From Stromatinia cepivora (taxonomy: Eukaryota > Ascomycota > Leotiomycetes > Helotiales > Sclerotiniaceae), in contig RCTD01000001.1 of assembly GCA_014898415.1 (NCBI GenBank), positions 62,001-126,000 on the forward strand: a DNA stretch of 64,000 bases, read 5' to 3'. Numbering within the stretch: position 1 is the first letter of the stretch; the number at the start of each line of letters is the position of its first letter. This document shows, one piece after another, positions 13,431-24,900 of the stretch. The position numbers were made by a program, and so were the translations under genes. Under the pieces are notes generated by a model, which worked only from the letters and a program-made list of their open reading frames with translations, did not search any database and had not been told where the DNA came from.

Positions 13431-13994
13431 GAAGAGTATGGGATGGGGTAATATGGGATGGATATCTTATAGAGGTTATGGAACGGTGGATGGGCGGGCC
13501 ACTTGCTGATGGAGTTCTTAGTTTTGGGTTCCATTGATCTATCTATTGAGGTTGCAGGCACCTTGGATATGGATGATTCACTCGATGGAGGAACAACTCC
13601 GTAGTTTTGATCAATAATTAAAACATTGCAATGATACCTACCTATGAAAGAGGACTAAGACTCAAAGTGCATGCTATAATCTCATACGCCCCATAAATTA
13701 TAACTTGAACTTGTAAATTTGATGTGGATAACACCAATAAAAGGAAATAATTTATCAAAATTATTTCTAATAACATCTGATTTAGAATTACCTATATTAA
13801 ATTGAAAAGTTAAATCAAAATTTGTTTAAGAAATCAAACGCGGTAAAACGTGACAAGGTATTAATCTACAACCATCCGTCTAGAATTTGTATTTATAATT
13901 GAGCTATACACATTTCCTTATATGTTATCAATTAAACCAATATTGAAATCGAGTATTTCGAATTCCATAACCTAGTAGAAAGAGATTTGATTTG
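13431..13994. other. Intergenic between convergent genes
   Basis: This holds the 3' ends of the glucanase and of the APH-like gene. The second half (about 13600-13930) is AT-rich, with a short imperfect inverted repeat around 13718-13785. No coding sequence is seen. Confidence 0.5.
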
Positions 13995-15417
13995 TTAAAC
14001 AATTGATGCATAGCGTCCTGCCAACCCTTGCAAGCCCTTGTCATTTTTATACTTTTCAAGAGCATATGATTTCCACTCATGCCAAGACAAACTGGTATCA
14101 AAATCTGGAGTTTGGAGCAGGGCGCTAAAGTTTTGAATGTAGGAGGAGATATCCCAGTCCGAGATCTCATTTCCAATAATGAAATTGAGTCTCTGTATCA
14201 TCTTTCCCTCCTTCACATACTGGCCTAGCCCCTGACTTTGTGCACCACTCTCTTCGTGGTCAAGTATGCTGGCAAATTCCATTTTTTCTTTACTAAGACT
14301 CGATTTGCCATCAAAAAACCCCCCCACGTCCCATAACATCATAGGCGATGTGAAAGCTATCGCCGCTGGTGCCGTGAATGCCCACTCCCAATCAATCACA
14401 CCAGTAATGTTATAGTTTTCATCAACCATAACATGACTTCCTTGGTCGTCAAGATGCTTCAGATAGAATTTCCCGTTCCCGGCAAATGATTGCGAGAAGG
14501 AAGAAGCCAAATCGTGGAGCGAAAGGTGGATGAGGTAGGTTTCTATTGGCCAGGGAGTGTAAAGCACTCCGTCGACAATCATGCAGAGGATTCGTGCGAT
14601 AATTTGGTCGTAATAATGAGCTAAGTCTTCAAAAGGTCCAAGTGTTTTGAGGCCTTCGTTATTGTCAGAGGAATCGGACAGGAGTTCTGATGCAAGTGGG
14701 CCAACGAAATACCCAGGCTCGGAATCTTGGAGATGTAACGAGCCCATGGTCTCAAAAGGATGCCGATGAAGCTCGTTGTAAATGAGAGCCGTTTGTTTCA
14801 TTACCCTATATCTCTGCTCGACTGTCGGCGCGCACTTCGAAAAGGGCCGCCCGGGAACATTCTCCATCAGAATATATGGAACGCCGACTGCATTATTAGA
14901 ACTGGCACAGAAATCAAATACACGTGGAGCCGGCACTTGAGTACTTTGGAGGAAGCGATATGTAGCAACCTCGCTTTCGATAACGAGTTTCTGTACCGGC
15001 TTCAATGGCGTCGTTACATTTTGGCGCTTGATTCGTGCAATCCAGCGCACGCCATCACTGAATTGAAGTTCAAGATGGAGATTAACATTGCCCATCACTT
15101 TCGAGAGACTATCTAAATCCGTTGGAATGACCACACAAGAGAGGTTTCGTAAAAGCGATGCGCGCTTTGCTAAAGCATCTTGATTGATCTGAGATAGGAG
15201 CCCCTGAATTTCCACAATTTGGGCACCCAAGATTGCCGAATCATATGAATCATCCTATAAAGAACATTAGCATCAAACCAATGGCAAGCCTGGTTGATTA
15301 ACGAACCTCTCGCTAGGGGCATGTGTGATTAGGCTCTTCTAAATGCTGCGAGCATAGATGGCGCTTGCAAAGCATACAATCACCGTGACAGTTTGCTGCA
15401 TCACAAGTAAACGGCAT
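13995..15417 (-). pseudogene. APH-fold phosphotransferase family gene with zinc-cluster N-terminus, premature TAG
   Basis: Exon 1 (15417-15307) encodes a Cys/His cluster with the pattern C-4-C-3-C-2-C-3-H-2-C-2-H-6-H-1-C. Exon 2 (15254-13995) encodes an aminoglycoside-phosphotransferase/choline-kinase-like domain with a YILMENVPGRPF hinge and a catalytic loop HLDDQGSHVMVDENYNITGV followed by IDWEW. The 52-nt intron (donor GTTCGT, branch GCTAAT, acceptor TATAG) joins them in frame, but codon 35 (15315-15313) is TAG. Downstream of it CGA-GAG leads into exon 2 as RE|DDSYDS. Fungal members of this family commonly carry such a zinc cluster, so the stop looks like a C-to-T nonsense change (CAG to TAG). 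Alternatives are an unusual donor upstream of the TAG or initiation inside exon 2. The catalytic Asp and the DW of the metal-binding motif are present. Substrate unknown. Confidence 0.65.
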
Positions 15418-16351
15418 TGTGAAGAGGATAATTAAGCTTAACGAAAAGGATTGTGTCGGGACGATAATCACGTGATATTTCACTAGCGTTGACGCTAGTG
15501 CCTCGGCATCGAGGAACCGATAGTTCGGTGGTTTTATACTTCTAGTTCTTTAGGCAAAACAATACGAATAGTATGATACCGTGTTAAAGCTTCACTTCCC
15601 CATATACGTACCTACCGACAGATTGTTTATTAATCATTAGCGATTCAAGACTTCCTGCGCATAGAGTACTGTTCTTCAAATATTGAGAGTCTGGTTTTTT
15701 GACATTTGCCTGATAAATATGTGTGCATGATGTTCTTCCCATATACGGATGTGTGAACCGAGATCGTACCTGTATAAATCCAATAATTAGTATACCTCAG
15801 GGTCAATCATAGGGAACATTGAAAAGTTACATACGTACGCATACTAATCAGTAGGTCTCCATTGATAGGATTTGCACGTACAGAAAGAAGCCCATATATA
15901 GGTATATCCAAGTATTGAAATCTCGAGTGAAAAAGTTTCTCAATTTGTATCTACTAGGAATCTTAATTAAGGTAAGAAAGGTGAGGAAAGGAAAAAAAAG
16001 ACGACTAGCTATGTTAAGTCTTATGATAACAAAAGACGCATGTTCGTAATATATTTATTTATCATCTCCAGACTTTCTCTCTATCCCATTTTCTCGTAAC
16101 ATCAACGAGTACTAATGCAATCCGCTGACCTGTATGGCTGGTATATATGAATAACAATCTTATCATGCAAAAAAAGTAAGAGATATGATGCCAGAACAAT
16201 TGCGTAATCCTCCCCCCAAATGATATTTCACCCAATTTCATAAATATCATCTCATGTAGTAAAGGTTTGACACATTTATATTGTCACTCCATTCAATCCC
16301 ACCCCACAAACTCCCCTCCCCACCTTCCCCCCAAAATAAAAAAAAATCACC
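15418..16351. other. Intergenic, no gene seen
   Basis: This contains the promoter of the APH-like gene and the 3' region of the membrane-protein gene. AT-rich around 15560-16060. No ORF with coding character. Confidence 0.5.
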
Positions 16352-18124
16352 TTAATACCCACTATCCCAAATCTCCTCTTCACTCTTTATCAACTCCACG
16401 ACCGGCGTCCTAGGCATAGCTTTCTTCATCTTCTTCCTATCTTCCTTCGTGACCAAACGCGGTGTAATGGGCATCATCGGTGTAAATGGTTGATAAGGAC
16501 TATATGGTACCGCGCCACCACTGAAAGGTGTTTTAAGCCCCCCCGTTCTAAGTCCTCCAGTCTTTTGTCCATAATCCCTAGGGACACGTTCGAGAACGGT
16601 CATTTTGGTGGGGAGATTGGGGGAGAGCATGTTTTGTTGGAATTGTTCTCGGAAGGGAAGGGAGCGGGTTGGGTTGACGGCCGAGGCAGTTTGAGTATTG
16701 TTGGTTGAGGTGGAACCGATGGCTGTGGATGATGATGGAGAATCGGGAGACGCGGAGGAACCGTTTGAGGTTTTTAGGTTATGAGGGAGAGAGATTTTTG
16801 AAGGGGTGGCTCGGAGAGGTCTGGAAAACATGGTTCTAGTGCGGTCGTCTGTTGCAGATTGAGGAGAGGCGGTGTCCATTTCGGATTTGAGGGAGATTGC
16901 GAGATTGCGCGTGTTGAGGGAAGGGAGACTTCGTTGAGGAGATACGGGTGATATTGTTTCGAGAGTCTCTGCAATACTTCTGGTAGGTGATTCACCATTG
17001 GCTGATGTGGAGCCATAGGGGACTTGATTTTTTGGAATTGGTGGTGGGGCTCGATGCACGTATTCTCGTGGTGTTAAAGGCTCTTCATCCGATGCAGCAT
17101 GTGAGAAAGTAGTTGAGTGTGGTGTTGCCATCGGAGATGAGATTCGTAAACCCCGGATTCCTTTTCTTCGTGGGGATTTGGGGGATTTTGGGGCCGATCT
17201 AGGAGAAGTAAGAGCTGAAATTATGGAGGATGCTCGAGAGTGGGTTTTGGTTGATATATTGTCATTGGTATTGATTTCCGATAGTTTATGTTTGCCGAAC
17301 TTCTTTGATTGCGGTTGTGCTTGTTGTAGTGCTGTCGCAGATACTTCGCCCGGTACCTTAGGAGGAGGCATACTTCTTACATCCATTCCTGCAGCCTTTG
17401 CTTCCTCTTGCTCCATAACATGAGCATATAGATCTTCAAGATTTCGATTCATCATTTCTCGATCAGCTTCAACGACCTTATTATCGATGCTAGGGTTGCT
17501 TTGGTGTGAATATATACTCTGGTGTATACTATGATGTCTTTGCGTAGGGTAAACGTAAGAGTTCGTGTATGATTGGTGTATCGGAGGAAAAACAAAAGCA
17601 CTTGGGTCAGGATTTATTCCCGGTGCAAAGTACTTCTTATCGGGAGATGGCCACGAAAAGTTTCGAAGATTTGCTGGAGTAAGTGGTGTTGGACCTGAAG
17701 ACCCAGTGTGAATGCCACCATATGCTGAGTCTACCAACTCTACCTCCAAAGCCCTAGCATCCAACTCAACTTGTCTTCGTAGTCTTCTTCCGAGAGTAAT
17801 TATGAGAATTCCGACGATGCAAAGGGAAAATAAATATGCTCCAACAATGCCACCGATTTGGGCCGGTAAAAGTTCTTTATTTCGTGAAGCTCCGGCTGAA
17901 AGTGGTGGACCGTTTTCTGGTGGTGGTGCTGGTGACCAATCTATTCCTAATGGATTACTTCGAGAAATTTTTATAGTTGAGATTGGTTTCGCGTATATCT
18001 TGATAGGTAAGAGAGCAAAAGTCGAGTAGATGAAAAGAACGGATGACAATGATGAAGGGAAGGCCGAGAAGATCAAAAGAATAGATGATAATATATAGGC
18101 GCAGCCTGGTTCACTTCGAACCAT
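16352..18124 (-). CDS. Membrane-anchored Ser/Pro-rich protein of unknown function
   Basis: Single-exon ORF of 590 aa, starting at the first ATG (MVRSEPGCAY...). The frame remains open for ten codons upstream but without another ATG. There is a hydrophobic N-terminal segment (about residues 9-42; signal anchor or signal peptide) and a second membrane span (about 90-111, IGGIVGAYLFSLCIVGILII) followed by the basic stop-transfer RRLRRQ. The remaining roughly 480 residues are low-complexity, rich in Ser, Pro and Thr, with many SP/TP sites (for example TSPRSAPKSPKSPRRKG) and acidic C-terminal residues ending IWDSGY. The layout suggests a short outside domain and a long regulated cytosolic tail, possibly phosphorylated. 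It resembles fungal single-pass plasma-membrane proteins of unknown function; I cannot name the family. Confidence 0.8.
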   Translation of the reverse strand: MVRSEPGCAYILSSILLIFSAFPSSLSSVLFIYSTFALLPIKIYAKPISTIKISRSNPLGIDWSPAPPPENGPPLSAGASRNKELLPAQIGGIVGAYLFSLCIVGILIITLGRRLRRQVELDARALEVELVDSAYGGIHTGSSGPTPLTPANLRNFSWPSPDKKYFAPGINPDPSAFVFPPIHQSYTNSYVYPTQRHHSIHQSIYSHQSNPSIDNKVVEADREMMNRNLEDLYAHVMEQEEAKAAGMDVRSMPPPKVPGEVSATALQQAQPQSKKFGKHKLSEINTNDNISTKTHSRASSIISALTSPRSAPKSPKSPRRKGIRGLRISSPMATPHSTTFSHAASDEEPLTPREYVHRAPPPIPKNQVPYGSTSANGESPTRSIAETLETISPVSPQRSLPSLNTRNLAISLKSEMDTASPQSATDDRTRTMFSRPLRATPSKISLPHNLKTSNGSSASPDSPSSSTAIGSTSTNNTQTASAVNPTRSLPFREQFQQNMLSPNLPTKMTVLERVPRDYGQKTGGLRTGGLKTPFSGGAVPYSPYQPFTPMMPITPRLVTKEDRKKMKKAMPRTPVVELIKSEEEIWDSGY

Positions 18125-20080
18125 CTTGTGTATGTAAATGATACGGTTGACCACTTTTATAGCCTCAACATTTCAGACAGACCGTAGTGTAACCTTCCAT
18201 TGAAACAACTTAATATTTTCGGATGATAAAGTGACATGAAGCGTTCCAGCTTTTCACACTTGAAGGGGATATGAATTGATGTATATACCGGTACGGGACT
18301 GAAATCATCGCAAGCTGAGAAAGTTGCATATTACCTGATGGTGTTGGTATAGATAGAAGAGCATAAGGCTATCTAGCAATTCCACTGGCTGGGGAGTAAA
18401 AACGTGATGGAGCTTTTGTTTGGTTGATGAATATTTTGATAGCGCCCGGAAAATAGATTGACCAATAGAAAAATATATCATCGAGTATTAATGGGGATTA
18501 TCAGCAGATTTAGTCAATGCGAGTACCGTATTAGGAAATAACCCTCGTTGAAGGCTGCAGGTTAGATTTTCGTCCAGTCCGGATGTGATGGTGATAAATG
18601 TTGTGGTTGGTTGAGGAGATAACCCATCCTGTCATCCCGATTAATAAGTTCTCATTTGTCTTTTTAAGCGCCCGGGAAAAAGTACCTGGCCATTTATCAT
18701 TTATCACTTATCGGGAAGTTTGCTTACAACTGTCAAATTTTCTTATTGAAGGTGCTTGCCATCCATCAATGATTTCTGAAGTTCTGGATATCGTAACTAT
18801 TGAATTCCTTTTACCGCCACTATATACGAATAGTATCAAATGAGTGCCTTCTTCCCTAATGATCCCCAAAGGAAGATGATATCCCATAACATGTGTAATA
18901 TACTGCGGCGAATGTATATATCCGACAGGAAGAAACGGAACGATCCTTCCTTCGGTGCTTTCAAGCTACGGTACGGTACTGTTCTATGTATGGCTCAAAC
19001 GCAGAATTCACACACCATGCATGCTAGGTAATCACAGGGGCTTTACTATTTCGACTTACCCAGCCTTGTTCATTCTGCATGTGGCAATACTGGATCCATG
19101 CTCCATTATATATTATTAGAACTTAGGTAAACCAAGTAGGAGACCTTAACTGACTTCATATTGAACATTCATGACCTTATTCCTGCCATGATAATCAATT
19201 AAATGCTTGATTGCTAGGTATTCGGTGTGCCGTTATTTTGATCGAGAGTCTAGTAGAAATTGGATTTTAATCCTTAATAAAATCTTGTCGCAGTCAAGCG
19301 ATTATCAATGGCTGCTAAATGCATAATTACTAGGTACATGCACATTTCGGGCCACAATACCATAATGGAAAGCAGTATATCGATGGCAGAGTATACAGAT
19401 GGCAGATATCATTAGCTTGGGGGTCGGAGTCTGACCTAGAGCTCAGCCTTGATACCAGTTGATGGACTGAAAACACAGTATCAGTCTCAATATCCGAGTC
19501 ATTTCGACCTTGCCAAAAACCAACTATACAAACTCCAAGTCAACCGGGACTTCTTCCAAATAAATTCACATGTCAAAATCAGGTTGGTGATAACTAGGAG
19601 AACGAGAAAAAGTCGCGAATTTCTTCAATAGTGGGAGATGGGCGAAGATCTCTTCGTTGCGCAGTTGCAGTTCGGAGAATGGGATGGAATTATGAAAAAA
19701 AAAATCCAGATTATGGATACCTAGAAGCTTAAAGGAGGTAAGAAAGTATTGTTATTTTGTTGCTCAATAGCTAGTTTCTAATTATGGACGGATTTCGAGA
19801 GGACTTATAATATTCTTCCATTCATCCAAAGCATTTTGAATCATTCGCATTGGTAACTCTATTCCGCCTGCATTCATCCACTCATACCTTGCAATGTTAC
19901 TTATTCCTTCAAAGAACAAATTCATGGCACTGCTCAAGTATGCATGATATGGCTCTTGCATCATGTAGGATGTGGATATGGATTACTATGATATCATGCA
20001 AAGAGCGGGGGTTAGTTCCAACCTATATTAATTGCCTAGTTTATCTATACTATTTAGTAGAGAAGTCATCATTCTTCAAC

Positions 20081-20088
20081 GTATAAAT
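20081..20088 (+). promoter_or_regulatory. TATA-like element
   Basis: CGTATAAATAC lies about 85 bp upstream of the ATG at 20169, which itself sits in a good fungal context (ACAAAATGG). The pair looks like a real core promoter even though the downstream gene seems incomplete. Confidence 0.35.
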
Positions 20089-20168
20089 ACTTTGTTTCAT
20101 TTAAAACTCCATATCGACACTTCATCTCATTCACAAAAACCTTGGAACCCGGAACTCACTATTACAAA

Positions 20169-20507
20169 ATGGCACCAGCCTTGCAATCCCTCGTATCTGA
20201 GTCTCATGAATATGGTGCTGTGAACATTAACATCGTCACCATTATAATACCTAATAGATATCTATTCTATTCCATCTATTTCATCATATCCCACAATTTC
20301 TTCTCTATCCAGTCTTCTCTATCCAGTCTTCTCTATCCAGTCTTCTCTATCCAATATCCACCAAAAAGATCCCAGAATCCCTCACACGAAAATCCCAACC
20401 TGTCTCCTCAGGATCAATTCCTCGAGGAGCATTCTTTGTTCTTTGTTCTACCTTTGACTGTCATGCTATTATGCTATTGTGGTTGCTATTTATATTTCTG
20501 TAGTTGA
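20169..20507 (+). CDS. Possible gene start with doubtful 3' part (112-codon ORF)
   Basis: The ATG has good context and a TATA-like box. The first 16 codons (MAPALQSLVSESHEYG) look like an ordinary protein start. From about codon 20 the ORF becomes Ile/Tyr/Ser-rich and runs through the 14-bp tandem repeat, so it does not look like a normal protein. I suspect either a first exon whose continuation was lost beside the transposon island, or an unrelated short transcript. No family recognised. Confidence 0.25.
   Translation: MAPALQSLVSESHEYGAVNINIVTIIIPNRYLFYSIYFIISHNFFSIQSSLSSLLYPVFSIQYPPKRSQNPSHENPNLSPQDQFLEEHSLFFVLPLTVMLLCYCGCYLYFCS
20300..20355. repeat. 14-bp tandem repeat, four copies
   Basis: Unit CTTCTCTATCCAGT is repeated four times; the last copy has one G-to-A change (CCAAT). 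It is pyrimidine-rich and lies inside the doubtful ORF at 20169-20507. Confidence 0.9.
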
Positions 20508-21631
20508 TGGCCTATTATGTTGTGAAGTTTTTTATTTTTATAGTAATTACGGCGATGAAAAGGATCATGGATAATGGGTAGAAATCCTGTTGGAAGTGCT
20601 TCCTAGGGGAGGTACTTTGAGCAGGAAAATGAACACAGCTAGGATTCAAAATCTTCCAAACCCCAAGACTTATTTCAACCTCATACAAAATATCTAAAAT
20701 TCCGGTATCAACTGATCTATAAAATTCCTAGAATCTCATGAATCCCAAAATTTCAGGTATAGTTTCAACACATGAACGGGAATTCAGGAGTAGAAATAAT
20801 TCCCGTTCCCGAGTTTTTGATATTGAAGTATTTTATAATAGATACAGATGATTCTGTGACTATTTTTATTCTAAAAGGGGTTTAGTGGGAGTTCTTATGT
20901 GAATGTGAGTTGGGATGGTATGTAGATAGATTTTGGTGGGATGGGGTAGTGTTGGTTGAAGGGTTTGGATTTCGATTCAAGGAAGGATGGGGAGGGTTTC
21001 CTGTTTGTGTGGGCAGGCGGAGATGAAATATTTCATTCTAATGGTAGGTATAGATGAAGGGCGTGGAAATCAGCACAGGGGATGGATATAAATCATTCAT
21101 TCATCTTGTCATGATAGGATGAAGAGTCTGGAAAGATAAAAGTATTTTCTTCATACAAAGGCACTAGCTATAGCTTCTTCCCTTCTTATCTGTTCCTTTT
21201 ATATCCAGATTCATGCTCTAGATGAATGGCCGTAATGTCCTAGCTGTATGATTTCCTCAAGCTATATTATCATTTCATTGTTTTCTTTCTTTTGTTTATC
21301 TTTTTCTTTTCTTTACTATACCTGATCCCATAATCAGCTCTCACAAACAGCCAACTAGTTCCTCCTGGTCAGGGAAAGCGAATATCCTACTAATTAATTA
21401 TAATATATGAATAATCCGATCAACTCTCAAATTAATACAACAATTTTTGTTACGATCATCAACCTAGGTTTGGGACTAGATATACGCGATTCGAGAACAG
21501 GGCTTAAATGTAAGATAACAATACGCTATTTTATTATTTTCAGGATTTAAAGAAATTCTTTTTGTATAATATATCTATAACAAAGATCATCATTTTGATA
21601 TTATTTGTTGATTAAATTTAAAAAGAGAATG

Positions 21632-21651
21632 ATTTTCTTTATAGAATAAAT
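21632..21651. repeat. Left flanking direct repeat of the gypsy array (20 bp)
   Basis: This abuts LTR1 directly and matches 35213-35232 at 18 of 20 positions; both mismatches are G/A transitions. It is absent at the middle LTR. Either an unusually long target-site duplication or a pre-existing repeat. Confidence 0.6.
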
Positions 21652-21933
21652 TGTCACGAATCGTGAACCACAGGAGGCTAACCACGTGATACCTCTTATC
21701 TCCCATATCAATTTATGAACTGATCATCCGTATACATATATTACGAATCATACAATTTAATATAGTAAAATAGTAACCCTAATTATGTATATATACAATC
21801 TTATAATCTATAAATGAATATTTGTATATATATATCTAATTGTTTCTTATAAATTATAATTCTTTAATTATAGATTCTAAGGAATATAATTGATCCTATT
21901 TATTCAACTCTATTATGACTTTTGTATATCACA
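21652..21933 (+). repeat. LTR1 of the gypsy array
   Basis: 282 bp, TGTCAC...TCACA. It begins with a near-palindrome TCACGAATCGTGA. It aligns end to end with LTR2 and LTR3 without length change, and nearly all differences are transitions. Confidence 0.93.
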
Positions 21934-24900
21934 TTATCTATAATTTATTTACAAGTATCCAATCATTTAATAGTTTTCCAAATAATACTTTACTTTAATA
22001 ATACCTTTTTAAATAAACTTTTACAAACATTACATTTAAAAAAAAAAGATCTATTTCAATCTAATCAACGAAAATAAATCCTTTTAGAAGTATACTATCA
22101 CTTTTATAATACAACGAACTCCTTTTCCTGTATACTCCAAATCTTTGAAAGTATATTCTAAGGAACCCTTTTTTTCTCCTTAATTATTTCAATAATCCTT
22201 CGAAGAAAATATAAATATAGGATTAGATAATATTACCATTAAAAGAAAGAAAACTAATAAAAAGAAGATTCCAATATATAAAATCGATGCTTTCAATGAT
22301 TCAATTACTCCTTCCAAATCATCATTACAATTATAAGATTTCTATACAATAATTATAAATTTGAAAAAGGAGAATCGACAATTGAAAACTATAATAACGA
22401 TAAGCTCTACAACAATGTAATCTCCTTTTAAACCCCAAATAATATTTATACAAATATTTAGATCAATAATAGTATCTGAAACTCCCTTTATTCCTTTAAT
22501 CGAAATTCAAGGATCTTCATCTAAACAAACCCAAAGATCCTGAAATTAAAGAAAGAAAACTTTGATTAAATGATCTAATCATTCGAAGCTCTTCAAGGAT
22601 TCTTCTTCCCTTTTAGGAAATAATGATCCATTTAATAATCAGGGGTCCCTTTATTCAAGAAACCAATTTAACTAATCAAGATTGCATTCCTATGTTAATT
22701 ACAATTCGTAATAAGATGTATATATATCAAAACCTACAAATCTTATTATTAAATTTAGTGATAGTATTGAATCTAAAACTAATTTATGACAATTATTAGT
22801 CATAGAATGATTCGAACTGTATACTACATCATTTAAAAGTAAAATACAACACCGCATATATATAATCGATCAAACCGAATCGGAAATACAAATATATTGT
22901 TATGCTCTTTATATACAAGTATCCCGATTTACAATACTCGAATTGATTGAACAGCTTGTAGCGATTTATCGGAACCCGACCGAAATCAATGATACTCACT
23001 TTTAATATAAAATATGGATTATATCTAATACAACTCAATATAACAATTTCCTAGAATAGTATAAGAAATTCAGATTACTTATTATCCAAATAGAGATTAT
23101 CGATAATAAAATTCTATTCAAAGATTTCGAATAAAAGATTTCCAATTTTCTTTTGCAAATAATAACAATATTTATCAAGGATTACAAAACTACAAAAGAA
23201 TTTATAAATATATTTACTAAAATAAATCAAAACAAAGTTTTATTACAAAAACAAAATCGATATTATATTAATTGAAAAATCTTTATAACTATTTACAAAC
23301 TAACAGCTACTATAAACCCTTTATAACCCTTTCGGAATTCTAACAACTCCAATTTTGGAATCTTTATATTCCCGAAATCATTTCCATTCCGGAATATCCC
23401 TTCCAAATACACCGGCCCCGCCACACCCAATAACTATTCGAACTTCAAATACTCATCGCCCTCTCCCTTTTCTGAAATAATATATACATCGACACTTCAT
23501 ATCGATAATCTCAATGAAATCAAAACAATACAAAAAGAAACAGAAGAATTCAAAAAATATCGAAATGCCGAAAAAGATTTTAGTCCAAAAGCTATAATTG
23601 AAACTATACAGAATACCCGCTTAAAAAAAGAAAAGCGTTTAAAACCAAACATTTAGATTCTATCTCCATTTTAAATACTATATAGAATATAAGATTTCTT
23701 AATCTAACCAAACTTATAAAAGAAAAAGCATTCACCCTTTTTTACAATTTTTCGAAAAATAATTATATTTATCGATCAAAAGTATTTATTGATTCTAAAA
23801 CAAATAAATTCGTTTTTATTAATATTATATTCCTTATTTGTTTATTTCCTATATTTAAATCCAGAATTATATTGTTTGAAATTTCAATTGAAATTAAAAA
23901 GTATAATAATATACAAGATTATATTATTACTTATTTCACATTCCTTAATCTAACAATCGATAATTATGAATAATCTTTTGTCCTTTTCTTTATTATTGAA
24001 TTAAGGAATTATAATATTATTTTAGATAGATTTTAATTATCAAAGATTCAAGCGAAACTCAATTACTTCAATCGATATCTCGAATAGTCTAAAAAGAGAC
24101 CCTATACTATCTCCTATTCGAATAATCTCCTTGTTATCCAATCATTCCTTCGTAAACAAAAAATCGATTAATTAACCTAACAAAATACTAATCGATGAAA
24201 TAACCAATTCAAAGAATATTGAAATCGAAGAGATTCATAATTGAACAGATCAATTATAATTGATAATATATAATAAGAATCTTCAAATATAAATATAATA
24301 CAGATTCTTATTGAAAAGGAAAAAATCCCGATTCCTTTCAAATTCAATCCATCTCTTTTCTAATCAATTATATTATCATTACAGATCTACAAATGTTTCC
24401 TTTATATATCACCCGAAGTTCTCGATTTATATATACTCAAACCCAATAAATTTCAATTAGAATACAAAAGAAATAAACAAACTGAACTCTTTATTATTAC
24501 TTTAAAAGAATTTGATGATATAATAGATTTCCGATGAAATAAACGATATATGAAAAAGAAAATACTGGTTGCTTTAACCGAATTCAAAAATACAAAAGTT
24601 CGAAAGAAACTCGATTGAATATTAACCGAAATCGATTCAAAACCTGAAATACCATTTAAATATCGATAATATCATTAAACTTTTCCAAATATAAATCAAA
24701 TATTTTGTCTTTTAACTGATTTTATAATTACAAAATCATATTGGAAAACGAAAGAGAATAAGTTTTGTATTATAATCCATTTTACAAAATATCTTTAGAA
24801 CAATTGGAAATCGTTAAAGAATATATTATAAATAATTTCAACAAAGGTTTTATTGAATTTAATCAAGTTTTTTATATTGTATCTGTTTTATTCATTAAGA

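Larger units (their letters stand above)
18125..21651. other. 3.5-kb gene-poor stretch up to the transposon island
   Basis: Apart from the possible start-of-gene at 20169 and the tandem repeat at 20300, I see no gene. Composition shifts gradually to AT-rich toward 21.4 kb. Short ORFs (18598-18843, 19449-19631) have no family resemblance. The 18.1-18.6 kb part is the likely promoter of the membrane-protein gene. Confidence 0.5.
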
